The translations under genes and the position numbers were made by a program. 5,948 bases of DNA from Bacteroidota bacterium. Its GTDB lineage: Bacteria > Bacteroidota > Bacteroidia > Bacteroidales > VadinHA17. Below, piece by piece: positions 1 to 5,948 of this stretch (positions are counted from its first letter, which is position 1; the number at the start of each line of letters is the position of its first letter). Below the pieces are notes generated by a model, which was given only the letters and a program-made list of their open reading frames with translations, searched no databases and was not told the DNA's origin. The stretch is taken from positions 1 through 5,948 of the forward strand of contig JAUVHQ010000142.1 of the NCBI GenBank assembly GCA_030593185.1, given 5' to 3'.

Positions 1-1
1 C

Positions 2-2362
2 TTCCGGGCTGTAGGTTACAAATTTAAAACCGTTCTTTATAAAGTGAAGGATGAAAAAGCTGACCTTGGCTCCATTTTTCTTTCACCCGAGCCCTATACT
101 CTTGATGAGATAACTATTACCGCCGGGCTTGCCAGGCAACAGGGATCACCGGTTACTGTTTCAACCATAAATTCAAAAACCATTCACAATCAACTTGGCG
201 ACCAGCCTTTATCTATGACTATGCTTTCAACACCAGGTGTTTACAGTATCCGCAAGGGTGGGGGAAGTGGTGATGCCGAAATGAGCATCAGGGGATTTAA
301 CCAGGAGAATGTAGCCATGTTGTTAAATGGAATACCAATCAGTAGTGTGGAGAATGGACTGGTGTATTGGAGCAACTGGTCAGGATTGAATAATGCTGTT
401 GCTGAGATACAGATACAAAAAGGGCCTGGTGTGGCTAATGCGGCAATTAATGCCATTGGCGGAAGCATAAACATAATTACTGAGCCGGCAAAAAAAGAAA
501 AAGGTGGTTTAATTGAATACCAGGTCACCGGTTACGGCAATACAAAACTATCCATTACCTTGAATAGTGGCAAGATAGATAACGGTTGGAGTGTTTCGTT
601 CATGGGATCATACATCAGTGGAACGGGCTATATCGATGCAACTTATGTAAGAGGATGGTCGTATTACCTTGCTTTGAACAAACAGATCAATACCAAAAAC
701 AAAATCACTCTCAGCCTGCTTGGCGCACCTAATCGACATGGTCAGCGAACATTAAAATTGTCCAATGAAGAGCATCAGTATCATGGACATCGTTTTAACA
801 AAGACTGGGGTAGTTTTAATGGACAGATCAACAACGCTTCAGAGAACTTTTACCATAAACCCTTTCTTAGCCTCAATCATTACCTTACAATCAATGAAAA
901 TAAAAAGCTGGCTAACAGTATCTATGTTACCTCCGGAAGCGGTGGCGGAAAATGGTCGGAGAGCTTTAATTATGCACCTTCAATTTTCGAATACCGGAAT
1001 TCATCGGGGCAAATCGACTGGCAATCAACATATGAAAATAACACAACTCACGAAGGGCAATATGTGCTGGCTAATGGAAATACAGTGAGCGGCTACTCAA
1101 TGAATGTGCAGACAAACTTTCTCGCCAGCCATATCCAGGCAGGCCTGTTGACAACTTATGAGCAACATTTTAATAAACACCTTAAATTAGTTGCCGGTAT
1201 ACACTATCGCTATTTTAATTCATTTCTGCGTGAACAAATTACTGACCTTTTGGGAGGAAAATATTTTATTGAAGACTATAGCTGGGCTGTGGATGGCGTA
1301 GCCGGAAGAGAACAGATAAAAACCGTAGGAGATATAATTAAAGTGAATAACAATTCAGTTATCCACTTTACTAATGCCTATGCGCAATTATTGTATGATA
1401 GTAAAAAACTGAACGCCTTCATTTCGTTGAACGGAAACAACAATTGGAATCAGCGGCTTGACCGCTACAATTACGTTGTCAATACTAAAAGCAAAACTAT
1501 TATTAAACCAGGATTCGACACCAGGGCGGGAATCAGCTACATGCCGGATATCAGGCACACCTTATATATTAATGGTGCCAACGTTTCAAAAGCACCCTAT
1601 TTTAAGTTTGTTTTTGGAAACTTTACCAATGTTCCGGTACAGAACCTGAAGAACGAACTGATTAAAACTGTTGAATTGGGTTACCGTTTTGAGAATCCTG
1701 TTTTTGAAGCCAAAATGAACGCCTATTATACTTATCGTGGAAATGTCTCATTGCTTTCCAACGAATATGTTCAATTGGAAGACAATACACAAACCCGCGC
1801 CATGATTAACGGTCTGAATGCAATACATAAAGGTATCGAAAATGAAGTAAGATTTAAACCTGGTGACAACCTGAGTCTGGGTGGATTTTTTAGCTTTGGT
1901 GATTATAAGTGGCAAAACAATGTAAGTGCGAAATTGTTCAATAATAGTAATGCAGTTGTTGACACGGTAAATGTTTTTGTGAAGGGGCTTTATGTTGGTG
2001 GTACTGCCCAGCAACAACTAGGCATTTTTACAAATTTCAGGCTTATAAGTTTCTTTAATATACGGGCAGAGTGGATATATTATAACAAGTTGTTTGCAAA
2101 TTTCAATCCGGGCTCGCGGAACAATTCACTTGACCATGCACAAGCCTACCACATACCATCGTACGACATTCTGAACCTTTACGTTGGCATTCCTTTTAAA
2201 ATATTTGACAGGCAGGGTTTGTTCCAGTTGAATGCTTACAATTTACTGAATAATATCCACATATTGAATGGCGAAGACGGGATTAGTCACGATCTCAATT
2301 CATTTCGCGGTTTTTGGTCATTCGGGCGGAATATTAATTTTATGCTAAGGATCAATTTATAA
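2..2362 (+). CDS. TonB-dependent outer-membrane receptor, 5' end missing
   Basis: This is a ligand-gated outer-membrane channel that uses TonB-ExbBD energy to import a bound substrate into the periplasm. The frame is open to the left edge, so the GTG at 44 is an internal Val codon and 786 residues are visible, numbered from position 2. Residues 1-35 resemble the end of a carboxypeptidase-regulatory-like pre-plug domain (AVGYK, then LSPEPYTLDE). A TonB-box-like stretch, DEITITAG, lies at about 35-42. The plug spans about 45-160, with IRGF at 96-99, LNGIP at 108-112, GPG at 141-143 and GGSINII near its end. The rest is an aromatic and Asn-rich beta-barrel ending in LRINL rather than the usual terminal Phe. 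The early barrel has a His cluster (H246, H258, H261, H263). The layout recalls FecA/CirA-type iron receptors, but the substrate cannot be read from sequence. No SusD partner follows downstream, which argues weakly against a SusCD glycan system. Confidence 0.93.
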   Translation, partial: FRAVGYKFKTVLYKVKDEKADLGSIFLSPEPYTLDEITITAGLARQQGSPVTVSTINSKTIHNQLGDQPLSMTMLSTPGVYSIRKGGGSGDAEMSIRGFNQENVAMLLNGIPISSVENGLVYWSNWSGLNNAVAEIQIQKGPGVANAAINAIGGSINIITEPAKKEKGGLIEYQVTGYGNTKLSITLNSGKIDNGWSVSFMGSYISGTGYIDATYVRGWSYYLALNKQINTKNKITLSLLGAPNRHGQRTLKLSNEEHQYHGHRFNKDWGSFNGQINNASENFYHKPFLSLNHYLTINENKKLANSIYVTSGSGGGKWSESFNYAPSIFEYRNSSGQIDWQSTYENNTTHEGQYVLANGNTVSGYSMNVQTNFLASHIQAGLLTTYEQHFNKHLKLVAGIHYRYFNSFLREQITDLLGGKYFIEDYSWAVDGVAGREQIKTVGDIIKVNNNSVIHFTNAYAQLLYDSKKLNAFISLNGNNNWNQRLDRYNYVVNTKSKTIIKPGFDTRAGISYMPDIRHTLYINGANVSKAPYFKFVFGNFTNVPVQNLKNELIKTVELGYRFENPVFEAKMNAYYTYRGNVSLLSNEYVQLEDNTQTRAMINGLNAIHKGIENEVRFKPGDNLSLGGFFSFGDYKWQNNVSAKLFNNSNAVVDTVNVFVKGLYVGGTAQQQLGIFTNFRLISFFNIRAEWIYYNKLFANFNPGSRNNSLDHAQAYHIPSYDILNLYVGIPFKIFDRQGLFQLNAYNLLNNIHILNGEDGISHDLNSFRGFWSFGRNINFMLRINL

Positions 2363-2364
2363 GA

Positions 2365-2430
2365 TAAAGATTCACCTCTTGTAAAGCCGTTTGCACAAAA
2401 AGCAAAACTGTAAGGGATATTGAATCTTTA
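2365..2430 (+). terminator. Compound inverted repeat, possible terminator after the receptor gene
   Basis: Three base bases after the receptor stop codon, TAAAGATTCA (2365-2374) is matched by its exact reverse complement TGAATCTTTA (2421-2430). Inside it, 2376-2381 can pair with 2411-2416 (two G-U wobbles), and GTTTGC (2389-2394) can pair with 2402-2408 (one bulged A) around a 7-nt loop. Together these form a long interrupted hairpin. Its position suggests transcription termination or 3'-end protection of the receptor mRNA. There is no clean U-tract after it, so an intrinsic-terminator call is tentative. The pairing is seen directly; the function is inferred. Confidence 0.4.
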
Positions 2431-2441
2431 CTATGTTATTG

Positions 2442-2473
2442 TTGACACGTTTCAATAAAATTCAGTAAATTTA
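2442..2473 (+). promoter_or_regulatory. Candidate promoter for the M1 aminopeptidase gene
   Basis: TAAATTTA at 2466-2473 matches the Bacteroidota -7 consensus TAnnTTTG at all but the last base. A TTG at 2442-2444 lies 21 nt upstream, at the outer end of the usual -33 spacing. The same TTG begins a TTGACA (2442-2447). The likely transcript start would be about 40-50 nt before the ATG at 2525. The region is AT-rich, so chance matches are likely and this is only a candidate. It fits separate transcription of the peptidase gene after the inverted repeat at 2365-2430. Confidence 0.35.
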
Positions 2474-2478
2474 TTCTG

Positions 2479-2509
2479 TTATTTAAATAATAACGAAATT
2501 GCAATTTCG
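2479..2509. promoter_or_regulatory. Two adjacent perfect palindromes upstream of the peptidase start
   Basis: TTATTTAAATAA (2479-2490, 12 bp) and CGAAATTGCAATTTCG (2494-2509, 16 bp) are both exact palindromes separated by 3 nt. The second ends 15 nt before the ATG at 2525. They lie downstream of the candidate promoter, in the presumed 5' leader. They could be operator sites for dimeric regulators, or the second could fold in mRNA as a 6-bp stem with a UGCA loop near the ribosome entry site. No known operator was recognised. Confidence 0.35.
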
Positions 2510-2524
2510 CTAATCGTGTACTGA

Positions 2525-4477
2525 ATGAAAAAAATCATCTTACTCATCACCTTACTTCTAAGCAATATTCTTCTTATTGCCCAGAGGTATGAAATCCCGG
2601 AGTTTGAGGGAAAATGCCTCAGGTCAGGCTATCCTTACAGTAAAGTTTCTCCAGGAGAATTAATTGAAGCATTACAGGATTATGATGTAAAATATTATCA
2701 CCTTGATCTGGAAGCTGACAATACCTCAACTTTTATTAAAGGCAGTACTGAAATTGGTGCTGTTTCTAATGTTGCTTCCCTGAACAGTTTCGTTGTGGAA
2801 CTGATCAATGATCTTACCGTTGATTCGGTGATGACCGGATCAACATTATTAAACCATACTCATTCCAGCGATCTGATAACAGTGAATATGGGATCCGCGG
2901 TCCCTGCCGGTGAATTTTTCACGGTAAAGATATTTTATCATGGTACCGTACCTGAAGAAGGTTTCTTTTCAGGGATGACATCAGACATTGATATTGACTG
3001 GGGAAATTCTGTTACATGGACTCTCTCTGAGCCATTCAATGCAAAGGACTGGTTTCCGTGTAAGCAGGATCTTCAGGATAAAGCTGATTCGGTTATGATA
3101 GATATAACTGTGCCTGACAACCTGATGGCAGGTTCAAATGGGAAGCTTGTAAATACTATACCTGTTGAAGGAGGAAAAACAAGGTATGAATGGAGAAGCT
3201 ATTATCCAACCGACTATTACCTTATTTCAATATCTGTTGCTGATTATCAGGATTACAGCATTTATGCCCATCCGGCAGGTTTGGACGATTCTATTCTGAT
3301 ACAGAATTTTATTTATTACCAAATCTCTTACCTTGAACAAAATAAGGAGCTGATTGATGAAACCGCCACTCTGATAGAATTATTCTCTGATTTGTTTTCC
3401 TTGTATCCTTTTGCAAATGAAAAATACGGGCATTGTGTTGCGCCAATGGGTGGCGCTATGGAACATCAGACTATGACTACTATTGATAATTTTTCATTTT
3501 ACCTGGTTGCTCACGAACTGGGTCACCAGTGGTTCGGTGATAATGTAACCTGTGCTACCTGGCAGGATATCTGGATCAATGAGGGTTTTGCATCATATAC
3601 CGAGTACCTGGCATACCAGAATCTCGTATCGCAGGATTATGCTGACGGTTGGATGGATAGTGCTCATGATTGGGCAATGAGCTTGCCTGATGGCAGTGTT
3701 TATATCCCGTTTGATGAAGCTTCAGATGTAAGTAGAATATTTTCCTTCGCTTTGTCCTATAAAAAAGGAGCAGCTATTGTTCATATGATCAGGTTTGAGC
3801 TGGATAATGATTCACTCTTTTTTTCAACGCTCAGGGAATTTCAGCAGGAATTTGCAGACAGTGTAGCCACCGGTGACGATTTCAAGGGCGTCCTGGAAGA
3901 TATCTCCGGTGATGATTTTTCATGGTATTTTGATCAGTGGTACTATGGAGCCGGATTCCCCAAATTTGGTATTGAATGGAGCAGGGATGGGGATACTGTC
4001 AGTATCCGTTCAACAATTACCCCTTCGTCGACCGGTACACCTTCTTTTAAAACATCAATAGAATTTAAATTGAACTATCAGGGTGGTGATACAACAATCA
4101 GGGTTTTCCAGGGCCAGAATATTCAGACGTTCAATACGTATGTTCCATATGATATTACTTCACTTGAGGTTGATCCTGATAACTGGATTCTTAACCAGGT
4201 ATCGTCAATCAGCTATATACCTGAATATAAAGAATTTGAAAAAAGAAATATAAGGGTTTTCCCAAATCCTTTCTCAACCAACCTGAATGTGATCTTTCTT
4301 GACAATAGCCGTCACAGGGAAATATCCCTGCTGAATTTGTCCGGCAAAGAATTTATTAAGATTGTCACGGAACAGAATGAATTAACAATAGATGGTAGTC
4401 ACTTGCCACCCGGGCTGTATTTTCTTCGCATACGTGAAGAAAACAACTCTTATGTAAAGAAGATTGTTAAGTTTTAA
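2525..4477 (+). CDS. Secreted M1-family zinc aminopeptidase with T9SS C-terminal sorting domain
   Basis: This 650-residue enzyme should remove N-terminal residues from peptides outside the cell or at its surface. The start is the ATG at 2525 because it opens a typical signal peptide (MKKII, hydrophobic core, likely cleavage after A19). No Shine-Dalgarno sequence precedes it. An M1 beta-sandwich N-domain covers about 45-230, with the family WFPC motif at 176-179. The catalytic domain has GGAMEH at 309-314 (substrate amino-terminus binding, Asn replaced by His), zinc-binding HELGH at 330-334 with catalytic E331, and third ligand E353 in NEGFASY, giving HEXXH-X18-E. Y412 in SYKKGA is the likely transition-state tyrosine. 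The catalytic part ends near WYYGAGFPKF (472-481). A small beta domain follows, to about 560. Residues 577-650, starting RVFPNPF and ending VKKIVKF, are a type A T9SS sorting domain. The large helical C-terminal domain of PepN-type enzymes is absent. All core catalytic residues are present, so it is probably active; substrate preference is unknown. Confidence 0.95.
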   Translation: MKKIILLITLLLSNILLIAQRYEIPEFEGKCLRSGYPYSKVSPGELIEALQDYDVKYYHLDLEADNTSTFIKGSTEIGAVSNVASLNSFVVELINDLTVDSVMTGSTLLNHTHSSDLITVNMGSAVPAGEFFTVKIFYHGTVPEEGFFSGMTSDIDIDWGNSVTWTLSEPFNAKDWFPCKQDLQDKADSVMIDITVPDNLMAGSNGKLVNTIPVEGGKTRYEWRSYYPTDYYLISISVADYQDYSIYAHPAGLDDSILIQNFIYYQISYLEQNKELIDETATLIELFSDLFSLYPFANEKYGHCVAPMGGAMEHQTMTTIDNFSFYLVAHELGHQWFGDNVTCATWQDIWINEGFASYTEYLAYQNLVSQDYADGWMDSAHDWAMSLPDGSVYIPFDEASDVSRIFSFALSYKKGAAIVHMIRFELDNDSLFFSTLREFQQEFADSVATGDDFKGVLEDISGDDFSWYFDQWYYGAGFPKFGIEWSRDGDTVSIRSTITPSSTGTPSFKTSIEFKLNYQGGDTTIRVFQGQNIQTFNTYVPYDITSLEVDPDNWILNQVSSISYIPEYKEFEKRNIRVFPNPFSTNLNVIFLDNSRHREISLLNLSGKEFIKIVTEQNELTIDGSHLPPGLYFLRIREENNSYVKKIVKF

Positions 4478-4482
4478 CACCT

Positions 4483-4522
4483 CTTCGACCCTTCGACATT
4501 TAGACTCTTTGACTTCTTCAAC
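4483..4522. repeat. Degenerate CTTCGAC heptamer repeats at the convergent junction
   Basis: CTTCGAC occurs at 4483-4489 and 4491-4497. One-mismatch copies follow at 4507-4513 (CTTTGAC) and 4516-4522 (CTTCAAC). The run fills nearly all of the 44-nt gap between the converging peptidase and small membrane protein genes, and the last copy touches the stop codon of the latter. The plus strand is strongly pyrimidine-rich here. No strong hairpin followed by a T-run is visible on either strand, so how the convergent transcripts end is unclear. Confidence 0.45.
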
Positions 4523-4746
4523 TACTCCTTTTTCTTCCCGGCTTTCTTTTTAGTGGAGATGTATGCAAATGCCAGCATAAAACCACCAAAAACAAGCATG
4601 CCTAAACCAGTCCATAGATTGACATTTATTTCAAGTGATCTTTGGTACAGTTCAGTATCAGAGCCGGTTACTAATCCGAAAATTGTTAACATTAGCCCGA
4701 TAAGGGAGAATAAGAAACCTATTGGATAACGAATATCTAAACCCAT
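4522..4746 (-). CDS. Small two-helix membrane protein downstream of a sodium:solute symporter
   Basis: This 74-residue protein has two predicted membrane helices, at about 8-27 and 45-64. A short polar linker carries LYQRSLEINVNLW (33-45), and the tail is very basic (KKKAGKKKE). By the positive-inside rule both ends should be cytoplasmic, making an inner-membrane hairpin. The ATG begins 12 nt after the symporter stop codon on the same strand, with no Shine-Dalgarno sequence, which suggests a shared transcript and perhaps coupled translation. Small membrane proteins encoded beside symporters are known elsewhere, such as the DUF485 protein YjcH next to ActP and YhdT next to PanF. This one shows no clear resemblance to them, although the arrangement is similar. 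A role in assembly, stability or regulation of the symporter is inferred from position only. The motif-rich, well-formed reading frame argues that it is a real gene. Confidence 0.85.
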   Translation of the reverse strand: MGLDIRYPIGFLFSLIGLMLTIFGLVTGSDTELYQRSLEINVNLWTGLGMLVFGGFMLAFAYISTKKKAGKKKE

Positions 4747-4758
4747 AATTTATATTTT

Positions 4759-5948
4759 TTACCAGAATAAAATACTTAAAATGATTGCAATAACACCTAC
4801 AATGATTGATAAAGTGACAGGTTTCTCATACCATTTTTGTCCTTCTTCCATTTGTTTAGGTGTAAGTGAGTAAACAAGTCCCTTTAGCTGATTGTCTGTT
4901 TTTAATTGTTTCGTAAGGATTGAAATAATTATTGTTAACACAAGACATGTTCCGAATGCATAAATAGCAGTCCAGAAATTCTGTGCCATTTCGCTTGGAT
5001 ATGTATGCACTACTGTTCCCAGCCAACCACCTTTCACCAGAGTCATTGCGCCTGCAGGAATAGTTAGTCCGTGATGTAATGCAGCCGCCCCTGTTCCTGC
5101 AAGCAATCCGAAAAATGCACCATGCCCTGTGCCTCGCTTCCAGAACATACCAAGAAGGAAAGTAGCAAACAGTGGAGCGTTAATGAATGCAAATACTAAC
5201 TGGAGAAAATCCATCAGGTTGTTAAACAGGCTTGCAACATATGCTGCAAGAATACTAACAAGTATTCCAAATACTGTAGTAAGCTGTCCTACATGCAGGT
5301 AATGTTTATCAGATTTACTTTTGTTAATATAGGCTTGATAAATATCATAAGTGAATACCGTATTAAAAGCAGTAACATTACCGGCCATCCCTGACATAAA
5401 TGATGCCATAAGAGCTGTTAGTCCTAAACCTAATACACCTGTTGGGAAGTAATATCCAAGCATCATTGGAATTGTCTTGTCATAATCATAAGCTTCTCCT
5501 TTTACGGGAAGTGCGAATCCGCTGTCCGGGTCGCTGGTTAATGCAATAGCTATCATTCCGGGTAATATTACCAGGAATGGAATGAACATTTTTGGAATAG
5601 CTCCGATAAGCGGGGTTTTACGGGCTGCTGTGATTGAATCTGCAGCCATAGCTCTTTGTACTACAAGGAAGTTCGTACACCAGTAGCCGAATGATAGTAC
5701 AAAACCGAGTCCTACAACAACACCCATTATTCCCACACCCAAAGGATTTGATTCGGCGCTACCCATATGTCGCCAGGATTCTGTGTATGCTCCGGCATCA
5801 AAACCATTGTTGACTGCCACAACATCCAGACTTGATTTTAATCCTTCCCATCCTCCAATATGAATTAAAGCGATAATTACTAAAGGAAGGAAACCAACTA
5901 CAATTAAAAAGAACTGTAACACCTCATTGTAAATAGCGGATGTCAGTC
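4759..5948 (-). CDS. Sodium:solute symporter (SSS/SGLT family), 5' end missing
   Basis: This is an inner-membrane LeuT-fold transporter that should couple inward Na+ flow to uptake of a small solute such as a sugar. The frame runs through the right edge, so the GTG at 5920-5922 is an internal Val codon. It is preceded by residues LTSAIYNE, a typical entry to the fifth helix of the family. 395 residues are visible, numbered from the codon at 5944-5946; roughly the first 150 are probably missing. About nine or ten membrane helices can be seen. Family motifs are GYWCTNFLVVQRAM (about 87-100), FTYDIYQAY near 198-206, and a C-terminal LVYSLTPK loop followed by WYEKPV and a last helix. The helix before FTYDIY reads MASFMSGMAGN (180-190), where many SSS proteins have a double-Ser Na+ site (SSLxS). 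Substrate is unknown; a sugar is the best guess from overall SGLT-like character. The downstream 74-residue membrane protein appears to be in its operon. Confidence 0.94.
   Translation of the reverse strand, partial: LTSAIYNEVLQFFLIVVGFLPLVIIALIHIGGWEGLKSSLDVVAVNNGFDAGAYTESWRHMGSAESNPLGVGIMGVVVGLGFVLSFGYWCTNFLVVQRAMAADSITAARKTPLIGAIPKMFIPFLVILPGMIAIALTSDPDSGFALPVKGEAYDYDKTIPMMLGYYFPTGVLGLGLTALMASFMSGMAGNVTAFNTVFTYDIYQAYINKSKSDKHYLHVGQLTTVFGILVSILAAYVASLFNNLMDFLQLVFAFINAPLFATFLLGMFWKRGTGHGAFFGLLAGTGAAALHHGLTIPAGAMTLVKGGWLGTVVHTYPSEMAQNFWTAIYAFGTCLVLTIIISILTKQLKTDNQLKGLVYSLTPKQMEEGQKWYEKPVTLSIIVGVIAIILSILFW

Noticed and set aside
44..46. GTG at 44 as the start of the receptor gene
   Set aside because: The frame is open upstream to the window edge and the upstream residues (FRAVGYKFK) fit the pre-plug domain; a signal peptide is also missing, so the true start lies outside.
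241..528. 95-codon minus-strand open frame
   Set aside because: It lies wholly within the receptor plug coding region, antisense to strongly conserved motifs, and has no recognisable domain.
765..1088. 107-codon plus-strand open frame
   Set aside because: Alternate frame inside the receptor barrel; composition is not protein-like and no family is recognisable.
1748..2017. 89-codon minus-strand open frame
   Set aside because: Antisense to the receptor barrel with no motif or plausible translation signal.
3873..4061. 62-codon plus-strand open frame
   Set aside because: Out-of-frame shadow inside the M1 peptidase gene, where the main frame is clearly coding.
2..4477. Receptor and peptidase as one operon
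   Set aside because: A 162-nt gap with a terminator-like inverted repeat and a candidate promoter separates them, so co-transcription is not supported.
4465..4479. TGTTAA-GTT-TTAACA hairpin as a terminator for the peptidase gene
   Set aside because: The stem is only 6 bp, AT-rich, overlaps the stop codon and is followed by a C-rich stretch instead of a T-run.
5920..5922. GTG (minus strand) as the start of the symporter
   Set aside because: The frame continues upstream as LTSAIYNE, a family-typical segment, and the protein would lack about its first four or five helices.
1..5948. A novel defence, mobile or RNA-based system
   Set aside because: All four genes have transport or peptidase character, and no repeat array, transposase, integrase, nuclease or RNA gene signature is visible.

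Overview
The window looks like chromosomal DNA from a member of the Bacteroidota. The evidence is a TonB-dependent receptor with the end of a carboxypeptidase-regulatory-like pre-plug domain, a secreted peptidase with a C-terminal type IX secretion (T9SS) sorting domain, start codons without Shine-Dalgarno sequences, and an AT-leaning composition. The T9SS signal points to a T9SS-bearing lineage within the phylum. Nothing in the window fixes genus or habitat.

Layout. Positions 2-2362 (+) encode most of a TonB-dependent outer-membrane receptor whose N-terminus lies beyond the left edge. A 162-bp gap follows, holding a long compound inverted repeat (possible terminator), a candidate promoter and two adjacent palindromes. 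Positions 2525-4477 (+) encode a complete secreted M1-family zinc aminopeptidase with signal peptide, catalytic domain and T9SS tail. A short convergent junction (4478-4521) contains degenerate CTTCGAC-like repeats. On the minus strand, a sodium:solute symporter (4759-5948, N-terminus beyond the right edge) is followed after 12 nt by a 74-residue two-helix membrane protein (4522-4746).

How the genes may fit together. The receptor (energised uptake across the outer membrane), the extracellular aminopeptidase (peptide trimming) and the symporter (Na+-driven uptake across the inner membrane) are all acquisition functions. The two plus-strand genes seem separately transcribed, and the symporter unit faces the other way, so a shared pathway is not shown. 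The only convincing operon is symporter plus small membrane protein. I see no RNA gene, CRISPR array, insertion sequence, phage gene or defence system. The observations most worth following are the small symporter-linked protein, the unusual TM8 motif of the symporter, the GAMEH variant and short spacing in the M1 enzyme, and the structured 2363-2524 gap.
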